Notes: a model not told the origin generated them from the sequence alone. DNA of 64,000 bases from Flavobacterium aquaticum (GCF_003259835.1 NZ_QLMI01000005.1:62001-126000), one strand, 5' to 3'. Counted from the stretch's first letter, positions 17,453 through 27,760 are shown. A program made the numbers and translations.

Positions 17453-17807
17453 TAAGTTTCTTATCTATTAGAAAAGCCATAAAAGTTCCCATTATATAGC
17501 AAAGTAAATCCGACCAAAGGAAACCTTCGCCCAAAATGTAATAACCTAAAGTGGTTTTTCTAATAGCTATTAACCAATCGATTTGAACCAATTGTAAGAT
17601 TTCAATACTAAAACAAAAAAGTAAACTCAGTAGGAGCGAGGTTGATTTTTTTGAATCCATAATCAAAAATCGAAATCCGAAATAAATCAAAACAGCATAC
17701 AAAATATCTCCAATAAATAACGGAATGCCTGATATTTTCCTTGAAAGTATTCCAAGAATTAAAACCAGTACAATAAGAAAAAAATAATTTAGTCGATTAC
17801 TTTTCAT
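17424..17807 (-). CDS. DUF2809 membrane protein
   Basis: 127 residues with about four membrane helices and the DUF2809 landmarks LGILSRKISGIPLFIGDILYA, FSIEILQL and GEGFLWSDLLCYIMG. Function unknown; a few distant relatives resemble VanZ-like proteins. The ATG at 17807 overlaps the stop of the serine dehydratase by one base (TAATG), so translation is probably coupled. A TTG two codons upstream is less likely. Confidence 0.8.
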   Translation of the reverse strand: MKSNRLNYFFLIVLVLILGILSRKISGIPLFIGDILYAVLIYFGFRFLIMDSKKSTSLLLSLLFCFSIEILQLVQIDWLIAIRKTTLGYYILGEGFLWSDLLCYIMGTFMAFLIDKKLIKTQNLNSL

Positions 17808-19222
17808 TAACAATCCGCCAATCCAACAGCAACCGCCAATCCACCTTCTGAGGTTTCTTTGTATTTGGTATTCATGTCTTTAGCTGTTTCCCACATCGTA
17901 TTGATTACTTTGTCTAATGGCACTTTTGCATTTAAAGCATCGGTTTCTAAGGCTAATTCGGCGGCATTAATGGCTTTAATTGCACCCATTGTATTTCTTT
18001 CAATACACGGAATTTGTACCAAACCACCAATCGGGTCGCAAGTTAATCCTAAGTGATGTTCCATTGCAATTTCAGCTGCCATGGTAACTTGAGCTGGAGT
18101 TCCTCCCATTAATTCACACAAAGCTGCTGCTGCCATAGCACTTGAAACGCCAATTTCCGCCTGACAACCTCCCATAGCTGCTGAAATGGTTGCGCCTTTT
18201 TTGAAGATAGAACCAATTTCGCCTGCTACCATTAAAAATTGTTTGATTTCTTTTTCGCCTGCTTCATGATTTTCGATTACCAAATAATACATCAAAACGG
18301 CTGGAATTACTCCCGCACTTCCATTTGTTGGAGCTGTAACCACACGGCCTAACGAAGCATTTACTTCATTTACTGCCAATGCAAAACAACTTACCCATTT
18401 TAAAATCTGACGGAATTTAACTTCGGTTTGTCTGATGATTTGCAACCATGAATACGGATCTTCATAAGGTAAAACACCAATTAAATTTTTGTGCATGTCG
18501 TACGCTCTTCGTCGCACATTAAGTCCGCCAGGAAGAATTCCTTCTGAATGACAACCAATGTACATGCATTCTAACATCGTATCCCAAATGCGAAGTAATT
18601 CGTTGTGAATTTCTTCTTCGCTACGCATGGTTTTCTCATTTTCGTATACAATTTCCGATATTTTTTTATTTTCGGCTACACAAAAAGCCAACAATTCATC
18701 TGCTTTTTCCACTGGAAATGGAAAAGTATGTAAAATTTCTTCTTTGTGATGGTCTTCTTTTTCTTTTACAACAAATCCGCCACCAATAGAATAGTAGGTT
18801 TCTGAATAAGTCTCGGTATCAGTTTTGGCTGTAAAAGTTAATCCGTTGGCATGAAAAGGTAAAAAGTTTCGGTTGAAAACAATATCAGTTTCAAAACAAA
18901 ACGGAATTAAGATTTCATTTCCTAAGAAAATTTCTTTCTTGTTTTTGATGGCAGAAATAATCACATCGATACTTTCCACAGGAATATATTCTGGGTCAGC
19001 ACCGCTTAAACCAAGCATTACAGCTAAATCTGTCGCATGCCCTTTTCCGGTTAATGATAAAGAACCGTATAGATCCACTTTGACACCAATTACGGTATCA
19101 ATTAGATTACGTTCGCGCAATTCCTTTAAAAATTGTTCGGCAGCACGCCATGGTCCAAGGGTGTGAGAACTCGAAGGTCCAACACCAATCTTTAACATAT
19201 CAAAAACAGAAATACATTCCAT
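17807..19222 (-). CDS. sdaA: L-serine ammonia-lyase (iron-sulfur type)
   Basis: 471 residues. The enzyme deaminates L-serine to pyruvate and ammonia using a labile [4Fe-4S] cluster. Seen are [17 protein letters not shown] at the N-terminus (beta domain), [18 protein letters not shown], and [19 protein letters not shown] followed by [21 protein letters not shown] with the cluster cysteines. It is a single-chain form with both beta and alpha parts. The start at 19222 (MECISVFD) fits the family; a frame extended to 19276 runs through the promoter. A well-formed promoter lies directly upstream. Confidence 0.95.
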   Translation of the reverse strand: MECISVFDMLKIGVGPSSSHTLGPWRAAEQFLKELRERNLIDTVIGVKVDLYGSLSLTGKGHATDLAVMLGLSGADPEYIPVESIDVIISAIKNKKEIFLGNEILIPFCFETDIVFNRNFLPFHANGLTFTAKTDTETYSETYYSIGGGFVVKEKEDHHKEEILHTFPFPVEKADELLAFCVAENKKISEIVYENEKTMRSEEEIHNELLRIWDTMLECMYIGCHSEGILPGGLNVRRRAYDMHKNLIGVLPYEDPYSWLQIIRQTEVKFRQILKWVSCFALAVNEVNASLGRVVTAPTNGSAGVIPAVLMYYLVIENHEAGEKEIKQFLMVAGEIGSIFKKGATISAAMGGCQAEIGVSSAMAAAALCELMGGTPAQVTMAAEIAMEHHLGLTCDPIGGLVQIPCIERNTMGAIKAINAAELALETDALNAKVPLDKVINTMWETAKDMNTKYKETSEGGLAVAVGLADC

Positions 19223-19241
19223 AAATAGTTCTTTAGTATAG

Positions 19242-19273
19242 CAAAGATAGTTTTTAAAATTGAAATTATGCAA
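19242..19273 (-). promoter_or_regulatory. Promoter of sdaA
   Basis: On the minus strand TTG (19273-19271), 21 bases, then TATCTTTG (19249-19242), a good match to TTG-N19-21-TAnnTTTG. It ends 20 bases before the start codon. Confidence 0.65.
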
Positions 19274-19370
19274 CACGTAAAACAGTTCAATCGTTATAAA
19301 TCTTTTGAATTAATAACATAAAATTGGGATTTGGTTTCCTTCTTTTTTAGTTCTTTTGCAAAAAAAAGTA

Positions 19371-20279
19371 ATGCCAATAAATAAGTATTTTTTAGCTGCT
19401 CTTGTTGCCTTTGTTATTTGGGGATTTTTCAGTTTGGCTTTGAAGCCTTTAACAGATTATCCTTCATTAGATATTTTATTCTTCCGAGTTTTTATTGCTA
19501 CGGCTTTCTTATTGGGAATTAATTTATTTTTTAGAAAATCAGTGGTTATTGAAGCGAAGAAAACGTTTAAAGAACTTTCAAAGAAAAAACAAAAATCAGC
19601 TGTAATCATGACGCTTGTTGGCGGACTTTTGCTAGTATTGAATTGGTTTTTATTTATTTATGCTGTGAATCATGTGAGTTTACAATCGGCTTCGTTTGCT
19701 TATATAATTTGCCCAATTTTAACCACCGTTTTAGCTTTTATATTATTGAAAGAAAGAATCGATGTTTGGCAGTGGATTGCAGTAGGATTATGTGTAATTA
19801 GTTGTATAATATTGTCTTACGGAAATTTCAAAGATTTGATTTACAGTGTGATAATCGCTTTAAGTTTCGGATTATATTTAGTTTCCCAAAGAAAGAATAG
19901 TGATTTCGATAAATTCTTGATATTAACCATTCAAATGGTGATTTCATCAGCTATTTTATTACCGTTTTATCCGAGTTATGGTGGAGCAGTTCCAACCGAA
20001 TTTCTGTTTTATTCACTACTTCTAATCATTGTAATCGTCTTCACGATTATTCCTTTATTTCTTAATCTTTATGCTTTAAAAGGATTGAATTCTTCAACTG
20101 TTGGGATTTTAATGTACACTAATCCCTTGATTCATTTCTTTTTAGCGATTTTCTATTTTAAAGAATCGGTTTCTGTTGCTCAAATCGTTTCTTATTCCTT
20201 GATTTTGATTTCTATCTTAGTTTTCAACATGGCTAATTTTAGAAATTTAAGTCAGAATAGAATAAAAAAAGCAGCATAA
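19371..20279 (+). CDS. rarD: EamA-family transporter RarD
   Basis: 302 residues with ten predicted membrane helices in two EamA repeats. The start NKYFLAALVAFVIWGFFSLA, followed by FFRVFIA and later VSLQSASFAYIICPILTTVL, is characteristic of RarD. Export substrate not known. The ATG at 19371 begins the conserved N-terminus; a TTG 15 bases upstream would add only a Lys-rich stretch. It is transcribed away from sdaA and is followed by a strong palindrome before dnaK. Confidence 0.88.
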   Translation: MPINKYFLAALVAFVIWGFFSLALKPLTDYPSLDILFFRVFIATAFLLGINLFFRKSVVIEAKKTFKELSKKKQKSAVIMTLVGGLLLVLNWFLFIYAVNHVSLQSASFAYIICPILTTVLAFILLKERIDVWQWIAVGLCVISCIILSYGNFKDLIYSVIIALSFGLYLVSQRKNSDFDKFLILTIQMVISSAILLPFYPSYGGAVPTEFLFYSLLLIIVIVFTIIPLFLNLYALKGLNSSTVGILMYTNPLIHFFLAIFYFKESVSVAQIVSYSLILISILVFNMANFRNLSQNRIKKAA

Positions 20280-20286
20280 AACGACA

Positions 20287-20314
20287 TTTTGTCAGTTTTA
20301 AAAACCTGACAAAA
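20287..20314. promoter_or_regulatory. Long palindrome between rarD and dnaK
   Basis: TTTTGTCAG (20287-20295) and CTGACAAAA (20306-20314) are perfect inverted arms, with the symmetry continuing inward (12 of 13 positions). It lies 8 bases after the rarD stop and about 35 bases before the sigma-54-like element. It may terminate rarD, though no T-tract follows, or be an activator or repressor site for dnaK. Confidence 0.55.
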
Positions 20315-20348
20315 GCAGTTTTCTGTCAATTTTCTGTATTTTTCGTTA

Positions 20349-20364
20349 TGGCACAATCATTGAA
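20349..20364 (+). promoter_or_regulatory. Sigma-54-like -24/-12 element upstream of dnaK
   Basis: TGGCACAATCATTGAA has the -24 GG and a TTGA in place of the -12 TTGC, separated by the standard 10 bases. No convincing TAnnTTTG box is present here. The predicted transcript start is about 40 bases before the dnaK ATG. Confidence 0.5.
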
Positions 20365-20414
20365 TTAGAGTCATCGAGTTTAAAATTGAAATTTAAAATC
20401 TAACAAGTATAAAA

Positions 20415-22298
20415 ATGAGCAAAATTATTGGAATCGACTTAGGAACAACCAACTCATGTGTGGCTGTAATGGAAGGTGGAGAACCTGTTGTAATTGCAAA
20501 CGCAGAAGGTAAAAGAACAACACCATCTGTAATTGCATTTGTAGAAGGTGGAGAAATTAAAGTTGGAGATCCGGCAAAAAGACAAGCAGTAACTAACCCT
20601 ACAAAAACGATTGCTTCGGTAAAACGTTTTATGGGTAACAAGTATACTGAAAGTGCAAAAGAAGCTTCAACAGTAGCTTACAAAGTGGTAAAAGGAGACA
20701 ACGATACACCTCGTGTTGATATCGATGGTCGTTTATATACACCACAAGAATTGTCTGCAATGACACTTCAAAAAATGAAAAAAACAGCTGAAGATTATTT
20801 AGGTCATTCAGTTTCTGAAGCAGTTATTACTGTTCCAGCTTACTTTAACGATGCGCAACGTCAAGCTACGAAAGAAGCTGGTGAAATTGCTGGTTTAAAA
20901 GTAATGCGTATCATCAATGAGCCTACAGCAGCAGCTTTAGCTTATGGATTAGACAAACAAGGAAAAGACCAAAAAATCGCAGTTTACGATTTAGGTGGAG
21001 GTACTTTTGATATTTCTATCTTAGAATTAGGAGACGGAGTTTTTGAAGTATTATCTACAAACGGAGATACTCACTTAGGTGGAGATGATTTTGACCAAGT
21101 AATTATCGATTGGTTAGCAAACGATTTCAATGCTGCTGAAGGTGTTGATTTACGTAAAGATCCAATGGCATTACAACGTTTAAAAGAAGCAGCTGAAAAA
21201 GCTAAAATTGAATTATCAGCTTCTGCTCAAACAGAAATCAACTTACCATACGTAACAGCTACGGCATCTGGACCAAAACACTTAGTGCAAACTTTAACAA
21301 GAGCTAAATTCGAGCAATTAGCTGAATCTTTAGTAAAACGTTCTATGGAACCAGTTGCTAAAGCGTTAAAAGATGCTGGTTTATCAGTTTCTGATATTGA
21401 CGAAGTTATCTTAGTAGGAGGTTCAACTCGTATCCCAGTTATCCAAGAACAAGTAGAGAAATTCTTCAATAAAAAACCATCAAAAGGAGTAAATCCTGAT
21501 GAAGTAGTAGCAATTGGAGCTGCAATTCAAGGTGGAGTTTTAACTGGTGAAGTAAAAGACGTATTATTATTAGACGTTACACCACTTTCATTAGGTATTG
21601 AAACTATGGGAAGTGTAATGACAAAATTAATTGAGTCTAATACAACTATTCCAACAAGAAAATCTCAAGTTTTCTCAACAGCAGCAGATAACCAACCATC
21701 GGTAGAAATCCATGTTTTACAAGGAGAAAGACCAATGGCTAATGATAACAAAACAATTGGTCGTTTCCATTTAGATGGTATTCCACCAGCACCAAGAGGA
21801 GTTCCTCAAATTGAAGTAACTTTCGATATTGATGCGAATGGTATCATCAAAGTTTCTGCTACAGATAAAGGAACAGGAAAATCACATGATATTCGTATCG
21901 AAGCTTCTTCAGGATTAACTCCAGAAGAAATCGAAAGAATGAAAAAAGATGCTGAAATGAATGCTGAAGCAGACAAATTAGCTAAAGAAAGAGTAGAAAA
22001 AATTAATGAAGCTGATTCGATGATTTTCCAAACAGAAAGTCAATTAAAAGAAATTGGTGATAAATTAACTGCTGAGCACAAAACAGCTATTGAATACGCT
22101 CTAACTGAATTAAAAATGGCTCACGAAAACCAAGATTTAGAAGCTATTCAAAAAGGTTTAGACAACGTAAATGCAGCTTGGAAAACAGCTACAGAAGAAA
22201 TGTACAAATCACAAGAGCAAGGAGCTTCTCAAGCTGAGCCACAAGCGGCTGCTTCAGGAGACCAAACGCAAGATGTAGATTTCGAAGAAGTGAAATAA
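20415..22298 (+). CDS. dnaK: Molecular chaperone DnaK (Hsp70)
   Basis: 627 residues, normal for DnaK. The ATPase domain (about 1-370) starts [20 protein letters not shown] and includes [16 protein letters not shown] and [13 protein letters not shown]. The substrate-binding domain begins after [16 protein letters not shown], and the lid ends in an acidic tail QDVDFEEVK. It folds and refolds proteins with DnaJ and GrpE, neither of which is in this window. The upstream region has a large palindrome and a sigma-54-like element rather than a housekeeping promoter. A strong terminator follows. Confidence 0.98.
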   Translation: MSKIIGIDLGTTNSCVAVMEGGEPVVIANAEGKRTTPSVIAFVEGGEIKVGDPAKRQAVTNPTKTIASVKRFMGNKYTESAKEASTVAYKVVKGDNDTPRVDIDGRLYTPQELSAMTLQKMKKTAEDYLGHSVSEAVITVPAYFNDAQRQATKEAGEIAGLKVMRIINEPTAAALAYGLDKQGKDQKIAVYDLGGGTFDISILELGDGVFEVLSTNGDTHLGGDDFDQVIIDWLANDFNAAEGVDLRKDPMALQRLKEAAEKAKIELSASAQTEINLPYVTATASGPKHLVQTLTRAKFEQLAESLVKRSMEPVAKALKDAGLSVSDIDEVILVGGSTRIPVIQEQVEKFFNKKPSKGVNPDEVVAIGAAIQGGVLTGEVKDVLLLDVTPLSLGIETMGSVMTKLIESNTTIPTRKSQVFSTAADNQPSVEIHVLQGERPMANDNKTIGRFHLDGIPPAPRGVPQIEVTFDIDANGIIKVSATDKGTGKSHDIRIEASSGLTPEEIERMKKDAEMNAEADKLAKERVEKINEADSMIFQTESQLKEIGDKLTAEHKTAIEYALTELKMAHENQDLEAIQKGLDNVNAAWKTATEEMYKSQEQGASQAEPQAAASGDQTQDVDFEEVK

Positions 22299-22323
22299 TT
22301 TACAAATTGTAAATAAATTTTAA

Positions 22324-22354
22324 AACCGAATCAGCAATGATTCGGTTTTTTTAT
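22324..22354 (+). terminator. Intrinsic terminator of dnaK
   Basis: A 10-bp stem (AACCGAATCA with TGATTCGGTT) and GCAA loop are followed by a T-run, 26 bases after the stop. Confidence 0.9.
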
Positions 22355-22417
22355 TTCATAAAATTCAATCGTATCTATTTTTTTGTATATTGGTAACCTA
22401 ATTAACAACCTACTATT

Positions 22418-23047
22418 ATGAAAAAACTATTTTTACTTCTTATTTTATCAGTATCAACAATCGGATTCGCTCAAAAAGGAAAAACAAAAGCAAAACCAGC
22501 AGCTTCAAAAAATGTTGTTTTAACAAAAGTAGATAACATTTCTGCTGAAGTTATTTCTGAAAAATCAGGAAAACGCGTTGTCCTTTTTGTGAAAAATGTA
22601 GATAAAGTAGATACATTAGAAGTGAAAAAACTTGAAAAAACTGATTTTAAACCAACAGGTTTTGTTGTAAAAAGTTTTTCAGCGCAAGGAAAAAAGTTTT
22701 ATCATGTAAATTGGAAAGAAGAAATTAAAATTGATACCAAATTAAAAAAGGAAAATGGAGTAGTTACCGAAGACCAGCTTTGGGATACTGAAACTAAAAC
22801 ACTTTTGTTAGGAAATACTCAAAAGTCAAGTCATATTAAGGAAACTATTTTTTTAGATGCCAATAAAACCGCTTCACATGATGTTGAAAAAAATAGAAAT
22901 GAAGGTTTTGAATTTATGTTGAACGCTGATGGTAGTTTTAACTTAAAAACAAAAACTCAAAATAGTACTTATGTTTACAATGTAGCTACAAGTAAGTATG
23001 AAATTAAAGGGGCTCCAAAAACTTCTGGAACAAAAAAGAAAATGTAA
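22418..23047 (+). CDS. Secreted hypothetical protein, 209 aa
   Basis: A signal peptide (MKKLFLLLILSVSTIGFAQ) precedes a very Lys-rich mature protein with short beta-prone stretches (VVLFVKNVDKVDTLEVKK, YHVNWKEEIKID) and a Lys-rich C-terminus (KTSGTKKKM). No domain recognised. It is a single-gene unit between the terminator of dnaK and a bidirectional terminator, and probably lies in the periplasm. Confidence 0.7.
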   Translation: MKKLFLLLILSVSTIGFAQKGKTKAKPAASKNVVLTKVDNISAEVISEKSGKRVVLFVKNVDKVDTLEVKKLEKTDFKPTGFVVKSFSAQGKKFYHVNWKEEIKIDTKLKKENGVVTEDQLWDTETKTLLLGNTQKSSHIKETIFLDANKTASHDVEKNRNEGFEFMLNADGSFNLKTKTQNSTYVYNVATSKYEIKGAPKTSGTKKKM

Positions 23048-23061
23048 TTAATTTAAAATAT

Positions 23062-23096
23062 AAAAAAAGGGATGACTTAATTGTCATCCCTTTTTG
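23062..23096. terminator. Bidirectional terminator
   Basis: GGGATGAC/GTCATCCC stem with a TTAATT loop, flanked by A- and T-runs, between convergent genes ending at 23047 and 23112. Confidence 0.9.
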
Positions 23097-23111
23097 TTTA
23101 AACTTATTAGT

Positions 23112-25652
23112 TTATTTAGGTTTCATTGCATTTTCAATTCTTGCAACTAAATCGTTTAGGTGAAATTTAGTTAAACGATCTGCAGAACCAGCTGCAGCAG
23201 CTTTTAACTGATTTTTCAATTCATTTAATTGCCCACGAGCAATTGATGGAATATCGGTATCGGCTAAAACAATTCTTCTACCACTAAAGAAAGTAACATT
23301 TGTTTTTTCTGTTGACATGGTTTCAATCAATTTAGAAACAAATAGTTTTTGTAAATTTCTTCTATAAATATCAATAGGTGCGTTAGCTCTTATTTCAGAG
23401 AAAATTCCTTTTCTTAAATCGCTCATTAATTCATCAACAGAATAATTTGTTTTGTTTTGAGATGAAGTTTCTAATAAACGAACTAAACGATCTCCAGCTA
23501 ATAAACTAGAAAGTGTTCCGTCTTGAATTGATTTGATAGCTTCAACTCCGTTTTCAGGTTTAATTTTAGATAATACGTTTTGGTCTAATAACCATTTTGG
23601 AGTTTTGAATAATTGCTCATTTAAGAAAGCAACGGCTTCATTTTGAATAGCTGAAGGAACCACTTCGTATTTATTTCCTTCCATGTCATACGTTTTTGGA
23701 GTTTCGTAAATACCACCAACATTTTTGGTAACGTGACCCATATAACGTCTGTACTGACCTGTCAAAGAGTTGTATAAACCATTTAATTCATCATAATCTT
23801 CACCGTTTTCTTTACTCCATTCAATTAAGTTAGGTAAGATTCTTTTTAAATTTTTAATTCCATAATCAGAAGCTTTCATAGCGTTATCACCTAAATCTTC
23901 CGTTTGATAACGTGGGTCATACGGATTTGTTTCGGTACCAAACCATAAACGACGATTTTTATATGCTTCTTTCGTCATTTCGTTCAATAATGCTTTTTCA
24001 GCATCTTCGTCTTTGGCATCTTTAAAGTATGAATAACCCCATTTAATTGCCCATTTATCATAATCACCAATTCTTGGGAATAAATCAGTTACACCGTCTT
24101 CTGGTTGTGCTACATAATTAAAACGAGCATAATCCATAATTGATGAAGTATGACCATTTTGTTTTTGGAATTCCTTATCACGAAGTTTTTCTACTGGAGT
24201 TGCAAAACTAGCTCCCATGTTGTGGCGAAGACCAAGAGTATGTCCTACTTCATGAGCAGCCACAAAGCGAATTAATTCACCCATTAATTTATCGTCAAAC
24301 TTTTTGTTTCTTGCTTGTGGATCAACTGCTGATGTTTGAATTAAATACCAATCGCGTAATAAACTCATAATGTTATGGTACCATCCAATGTGACTTTCCA
24401 TGATTTCTCCTGTTCTTGGATCATGAACATTTGGACCATAAGCATTTTGAATTTCAGCTGCAAAATATCTCAATACCGAAAAACGAGCATCTTCTAAACT
24501 CATTGTTGGATCATTTTCTGGCCAATATTCGCCTCGAATTGCATTTTTCCAACCAGCAAATTCAAAAGCTTCTTGCCAATCATCGATTCCTTGTTTGATG
24601 AATGGTTTCCATTTGTCTGGAGTTGCTGGGTCTAAATAGTAAACGATTGGTTTTTTTGGTTCAATTAGTTCACCTCTTTTTTGTTTTTCAGCATCTTCAG
24701 CATTTTTTGGTTCTAAACGCCATCTCACAGCAAAAATATCGGTATCTGCTTTTTGAGAATCTTCTTCAAAAACATCGTATCCGTTAGCAAAGTATCCAAC
24801 TCTTTTGTCAAAAGCACGTTTACGCATTGGATTTTCAGGAAGTAAAATAAAAGAAGTGTTTAATTCCATTGTAACTACACCTGCATCTAATCCCGCAGGT
24901 AAATCTACCCCAATTTTAGGTGTTGGATTTCTTGATAATTGTGGTGCAACGGTAGTAAATGTTTTTGTAGTTCTAATTTCAGTATTAATTGGAAAACTCT
25001 TTACAAACTGAATAAACGATTTGTCTTTCTGAAAAGCTTGAATGCTTAACATTTGTTTGTTAATTGAATTCAGAGAGAAAGTTTGCATGTCAGATTCGAA
25101 AGCAGCAGTCATATCAATAACGCTAGCAATATTTTCTTTCCCCGATTTATCTTTCTTATAAGCTAGAATGTCATAAATTCCAATTATTGGATCTGCACTT
25201 GAATTTTTAACTGATTTTGTAATTGGTTTGTCTTCATCTGGTGTCATAATTACATACGTAATCGAACGAAGAAGTATAGTGTTATTTTGTCCTTTTTCAA
25301 AACGTACAACTTGACGATTTACTTCTTCACCACCAAATATTCCACCTCCAGCCGGAGTTTTAGAATATCTTGTAATTGTCATAATTTCTTTCCCAATTAA
25401 GGAATCTGAAATTTCAAAAAGGTATTTTTCTCCTACTTTGTGAACATCAATAAGTCCATCTTGAGTTACAGCAGTTGAATCAATTACCTTTTTATAAGGT
25501 TTTGGTTCTTTTTTAGCATCTGGTTTTTTAGCATCCGATGCAACGGTTTCCATTTTGGCTTTATTTGTTGTCTTCTTCTTGCTCTTTGTTGCACTGCAAG
25601 AAAATAGAAATAATACCAAAATACTACTTAGAAGTGTAAGTTTGTTTTTCAT
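23112..25652 (-). CDS. Zinc-dependent metalloprotease lipoprotein (DUF5117/DUF5118)
   Basis: 846 residues. A lipoprotein signal (VLFLFSC, Cys about 19) and a Lys/Thr-rich linker precede the conserved body with YEISDSLIGKEIMTITRYS (DUF5118-like), a long beta-rich region (DUF5117-like), then the catalytic domain with the metzincin motif HEVGHTLGLRH starting at residue 467 and the Met-turn-like SSIMDYARFNYVAQPEDG. It is likely anchored in the outer membrane, with unknown substrate. The family is widespread in Bacteroidota. A minus-strand TAAATTTG (25670-25677) lies just upstream of the start. It ends at a bidirectional terminator. Confidence 0.9.
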   Translation of the reverse strand: MKNKLTLLSSILVLFLFSCSATKSKKKTTNKAKMETVASDAKKPDAKKEPKPYKKVIDSTAVTQDGLIDVHKVGEKYLFEISDSLIGKEIMTITRYSKTPAGGGIFGGEEVNRQVVRFEKGQNNTILLRSITYVIMTPDEDKPITKSVKNSSADPIIGIYDILAYKKDKSGKENIASVIDMTAAFESDMQTFSLNSINKQMLSIQAFQKDKSFIQFVKSFPINTEIRTTKTFTTVAPQLSRNPTPKIGVDLPAGLDAGVVTMELNTSFILLPENPMRKRAFDKRVGYFANGYDVFEEDSQKADTDIFAVRWRLEPKNAEDAEKQKRGELIEPKKPIVYYLDPATPDKWKPFIKQGIDDWQEAFEFAGWKNAIRGEYWPENDPTMSLEDARFSVLRYFAAEIQNAYGPNVHDPRTGEIMESHIGWYHNIMSLLRDWYLIQTSAVDPQARNKKFDDKLMGELIRFVAAHEVGHTLGLRHNMGASFATPVEKLRDKEFQKQNGHTSSIMDYARFNYVAQPEDGVTDLFPRIGDYDKWAIKWGYSYFKDAKDEDAEKALLNEMTKEAYKNRRLWFGTETNPYDPRYQTEDLGDNAMKASDYGIKNLKRILPNLIEWSKENGEDYDELNGLYNSLTGQYRRYMGHVTKNVGGIYETPKTYDMEGNKYEVVPSAIQNEAVAFLNEQLFKTPKWLLDQNVLSKIKPENGVEAIKSIQDGTLSSLLAGDRLVRLLETSSQNKTNYSVDELMSDLRKGIFSEIRANAPIDIYRRNLQKLFVSKLIETMSTEKTNVTFFSGRRIVLADTDIPSIARGQLNELKNQLKAAAAGSADRLTKFHLNDLVARIENAMKPK

Positions 25653-25805
25653 TATTAAGTTAGTTTGCTCAAATTTATTTTAAATCAGTGTTTTCTCTTA
25701 TTAAATTAAGTTTTTATTAAGAATTTTAACAATTGTTATCACATTTTTAGTCTAAAACAGTAAAATAATAATTTTTATATGCGTGCATAATATTTTTATT
25801 TTTCA

Positions 25806-25813
25806 TATATTTG
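25806..25813 (+). promoter_or_regulatory. -7 box that fixes the start of the nitronate monooxygenase gene
   Basis: TATATTTG matches TAnnTTTG. It overlaps the upstream TTG codon at 25811, so that codon cannot be the start and the ATG at 25832 is favoured. Confidence 0.6.
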
Positions 25814-25831
25814 AAAATAAATTCAAATAAA

Positions 25832-26782
25832 ATGGAAAAACAATCGTTGACTTCGCTTTTACAAATTACACATCCTGTAATTATGGCTCCAATGTTTTTA
25901 GTGTCAAATACTAAAATGGTTATTGAAGGAATGAAAAGTGGCGTTGCAGGTTGTATTCCGGCTTTGAATTATAGAAGTTTAGAAGAATTAAAATCTGCAA
26001 TTCACGAATTAAAAGCAGCAAAAGTTCCAGGAGGAAGTTTTGGATTTAATTTAATTGTTAATAAGTCTAACGTAAAATACAAAGAGCAATTACGAATTTT
26101 ATGTGAAGAAAAAGTTGATTTCATACTAACTTCATTGGGTTCTCCTGAAGAAACTATAAATGAAGCACATAAAGTTGGAATCAAAGTTTTTTGTGATGTT
26201 ACCGATTTATCTTTCGCCAAAAAAGTAGAAAGTTTAGGAGCTGATGCATTAGTTGCAGTAAACAACCAAGCTGGTGGTCATAGAGGAAATATTAGTCCAG
26301 AAGAATTAATAAAATCTTTAAATGAAAATACTTCTTTACCTGTAATTTCAGCTGGTGGAGTAGGAAGTAAGGCTGATTTAGATAAAATGCTAAGCTATGG
26401 AGCGGTTGGCGTTTCTGTTGGAAGTCCGTTTATTGCTTCTATTGAATCAGGAGTTTCTCAAGAATATAAACAAGCTTGTGTGGATTATGGTGCTAAAGAC
26501 ATCGTAATGACAGAGCGAATTTCGGGAACACCATGTACAGTAATCAATACGCCTTATGTTCAAAAAGTAGGAACTAAACAAACTTGGTTAGAAACTTTAT
26601 TAAATAAGAATAAAAGCCTTAAAAAATGGGTCAAAATGATTCGTTTCTACATCGGAATGAAAGCTACTGAAAAAGCAGCTACGCAAGTAACTTATAAAAC
26701 CGTTTGGGTTGCCGGACCAAGTATTGAAAATACGAAAGCAATTTTACCAGTTTCTGAAATTGTTTCGAAATTAGTTAAGTAG
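25832..26782 (+). CDS. Nitronate monooxygenase family flavoprotein
   Basis: 316 residues with a TIM-barrel fold of the NMO/2-nitropropane dioxygenase family. Seen are LLQITHPVIMAPMFLVSNTKMV at the start, GGSFGFNLIV, CDVTDLSFAKKVESLGADALV, the FMN-binding NNQAGGHRG and LPVISAGGVG, and the phosphate-binding YGAVGVSVGSPF. It would oxidise alkyl nitronates or act as a related FMN oxidoreductase. Substrate not known. The ATG at 25832 is chosen because the upstream TTG lies inside the -7 box. Confidence 0.88.
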   Translation: MEKQSLTSLLQITHPVIMAPMFLVSNTKMVIEGMKSGVAGCIPALNYRSLEELKSAIHELKAAKVPGGSFGFNLIVNKSNVKYKEQLRILCEEKVDFILTSLGSPEETINEAHKVGIKVFCDVTDLSFAKKVESLGADALVAVNNQAGGHRGNISPEELIKSLNENTSLPVISAGGVGSKADLDKMLSYGAVGVSVGSPFIASIESGVSQEYKQACVDYGAKDIVMTERISGTPCTVINTPYVQKVGTKQTWLETLLNKNKSLKKWVKMIRFYIGMKATEKAATQVTYKTVWVAGPSIENTKAILPVSEIVSKLVK

Positions 26783-26794
26783 TTCATTTATACT

Positions 26795-26802
26795 TACATT
26801 TG
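26795..26802 (+). promoter_or_regulatory. -7 box of the 129-aa gene
   Basis: TACATTTG fits TAnnTTTG and ends 14 bases before the TTG start at 26817, implying a very short leader. Confidence 0.5.
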
Positions 26803-26816
26803 CAAAAATAATTCAA

Positions 26817-27206
26817 TTGAAAAGAGCCGCTCATTATATTGTTACCGCTTTAACCGTTTTCGTATTCGGTTATCTGTTGTTGCATAGTAATGATACTTTG
26901 GCTGTTTCTCAACCAATAAAAAAAGAATCTACAAAAGAAATTTCTTTACATTTTAATCAAGGAAAAATTGATTTTAATCAGGAAGGAATTCAAAAAGAAT
27001 CGATTTCACTAAAAACGAATCAAAATTATTCAGGTTCGAGTGAAATTGTTAGAAAACAAATTCCTTCGTTTTTATTGCCAACTTCTTTAGTTCAATTGGA
27101 ATTATTCAATAAAAATAGTTTTGAAGTTTTCTTTGTTAAAAAGAACTTTTTAAATCTGTTTTTAAACACATCTAGAATCATTTTTCCATTTCATTATTTC
27201 TGGTAA
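26817..27206 (+). CDS. Small exported or membrane-anchored hypothetical protein
   Basis: 129 residues beginning at TTG; no in-frame ATG is available nearby, and a -7 box sits just upstream. An N-terminal hydrophobic helix (HYIVTALTVFVFGYLLL) would act as signal or anchor. The rest is polar and Lys/Asn-rich, ending in an aromatic-rich tail (LNTSRIIFPFHYFW). No family recognised. It may be an anchored periplasmic protein of unknown role. Confidence 0.55.
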   Translation: MKRAAHYIVTALTVFVFGYLLLHSNDTLAVSQPIKKESTKEISLHFNQGKIDFNQEGIQKESISLKTNQNYSGSSEIVRKQIPSFLLPTSLVQLELFNKNSFEVFFVKKNFLNLFLNTSRIIFPFHYFW

Positions 27207-27289
27207 AATTTATTTTAAGTTTTGTTAATCCCTTGTAAATAGTATACTTGGGAAGTCTTATTATACACTTAATTTAAAATAAATTCAAA

Positions 27290-27760
27290 ATGGACATTAC
27301 CAACACTATTATAGGAATCGTATTTTTTTCATTAATCATTATTCCTATTTTCATCATCAATAATAACGTTAGAAAAAGAAAAAATCAATTATTAAACACG
27401 TTAAACGAATTATCGTCCGATAAAAACGCCAAGTTCACAGATACCGATTTTTGGGCAAACAATTCAGGAATTGGATTAAAAGGCGATATGATAGCTTTCT
27501 TTAGAAAAGGAGAAGAAGCTCAAATTAATGAAGTTGTTAATTTGAAAGAAGTTAAAAAATGTACCTTAGTTCAATTCGACAAACATGGAAACGTCCCAAA
27601 AAACAATCATGAAATCAACAAATTGGCATTGCATTTAACCTTAAGTAACCACAAAGAAATTCATTTAGTTTTCTTTCATGCCGATGCTAAAAATTTCATC
27701 ATCGGAGAAGAGTTTAGAATTGCTAAAAAATGGTTAGATGTTATTACCAATAAAATTTAA
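27290..27760 (+). CDS. Hypothetical protein with N-terminal membrane helix
   Basis: 156 residues: one hydrophobic helix (about 5-25) followed by a short basic stretch (NVRKRKNQ) and a soluble domain containing GIGLKGDMIAFFRK and LHLTLSNHKEIHLVFFHAD, probably facing the cytoplasm by the positive-inside rule. No family recognised. It is closed by a bidirectional terminator. Confidence 0.65.
   Translation: MDITNTIIGIVFFSLIIIPIFIINNNVRKRKNQLLNTLNELSSDKNAKFTDTDFWANNSGIGLKGDMIAFFRKGEEAQINEVVNLKEVKKCTLVQFDKHGNVPKNNHEINKLALHLTLSNHKEIHLVFFHADAKNFIIGEEFRIAKKWLDVITNKI

Noticed and set aside
26817..27206. The 129-residue frame as a spurious call
   Set aside because: Rejected as spurious at first because of its TTG start, but kept as a low-confidence gene because a -7 box sits just upstream and the N-terminus is a credible membrane helix.
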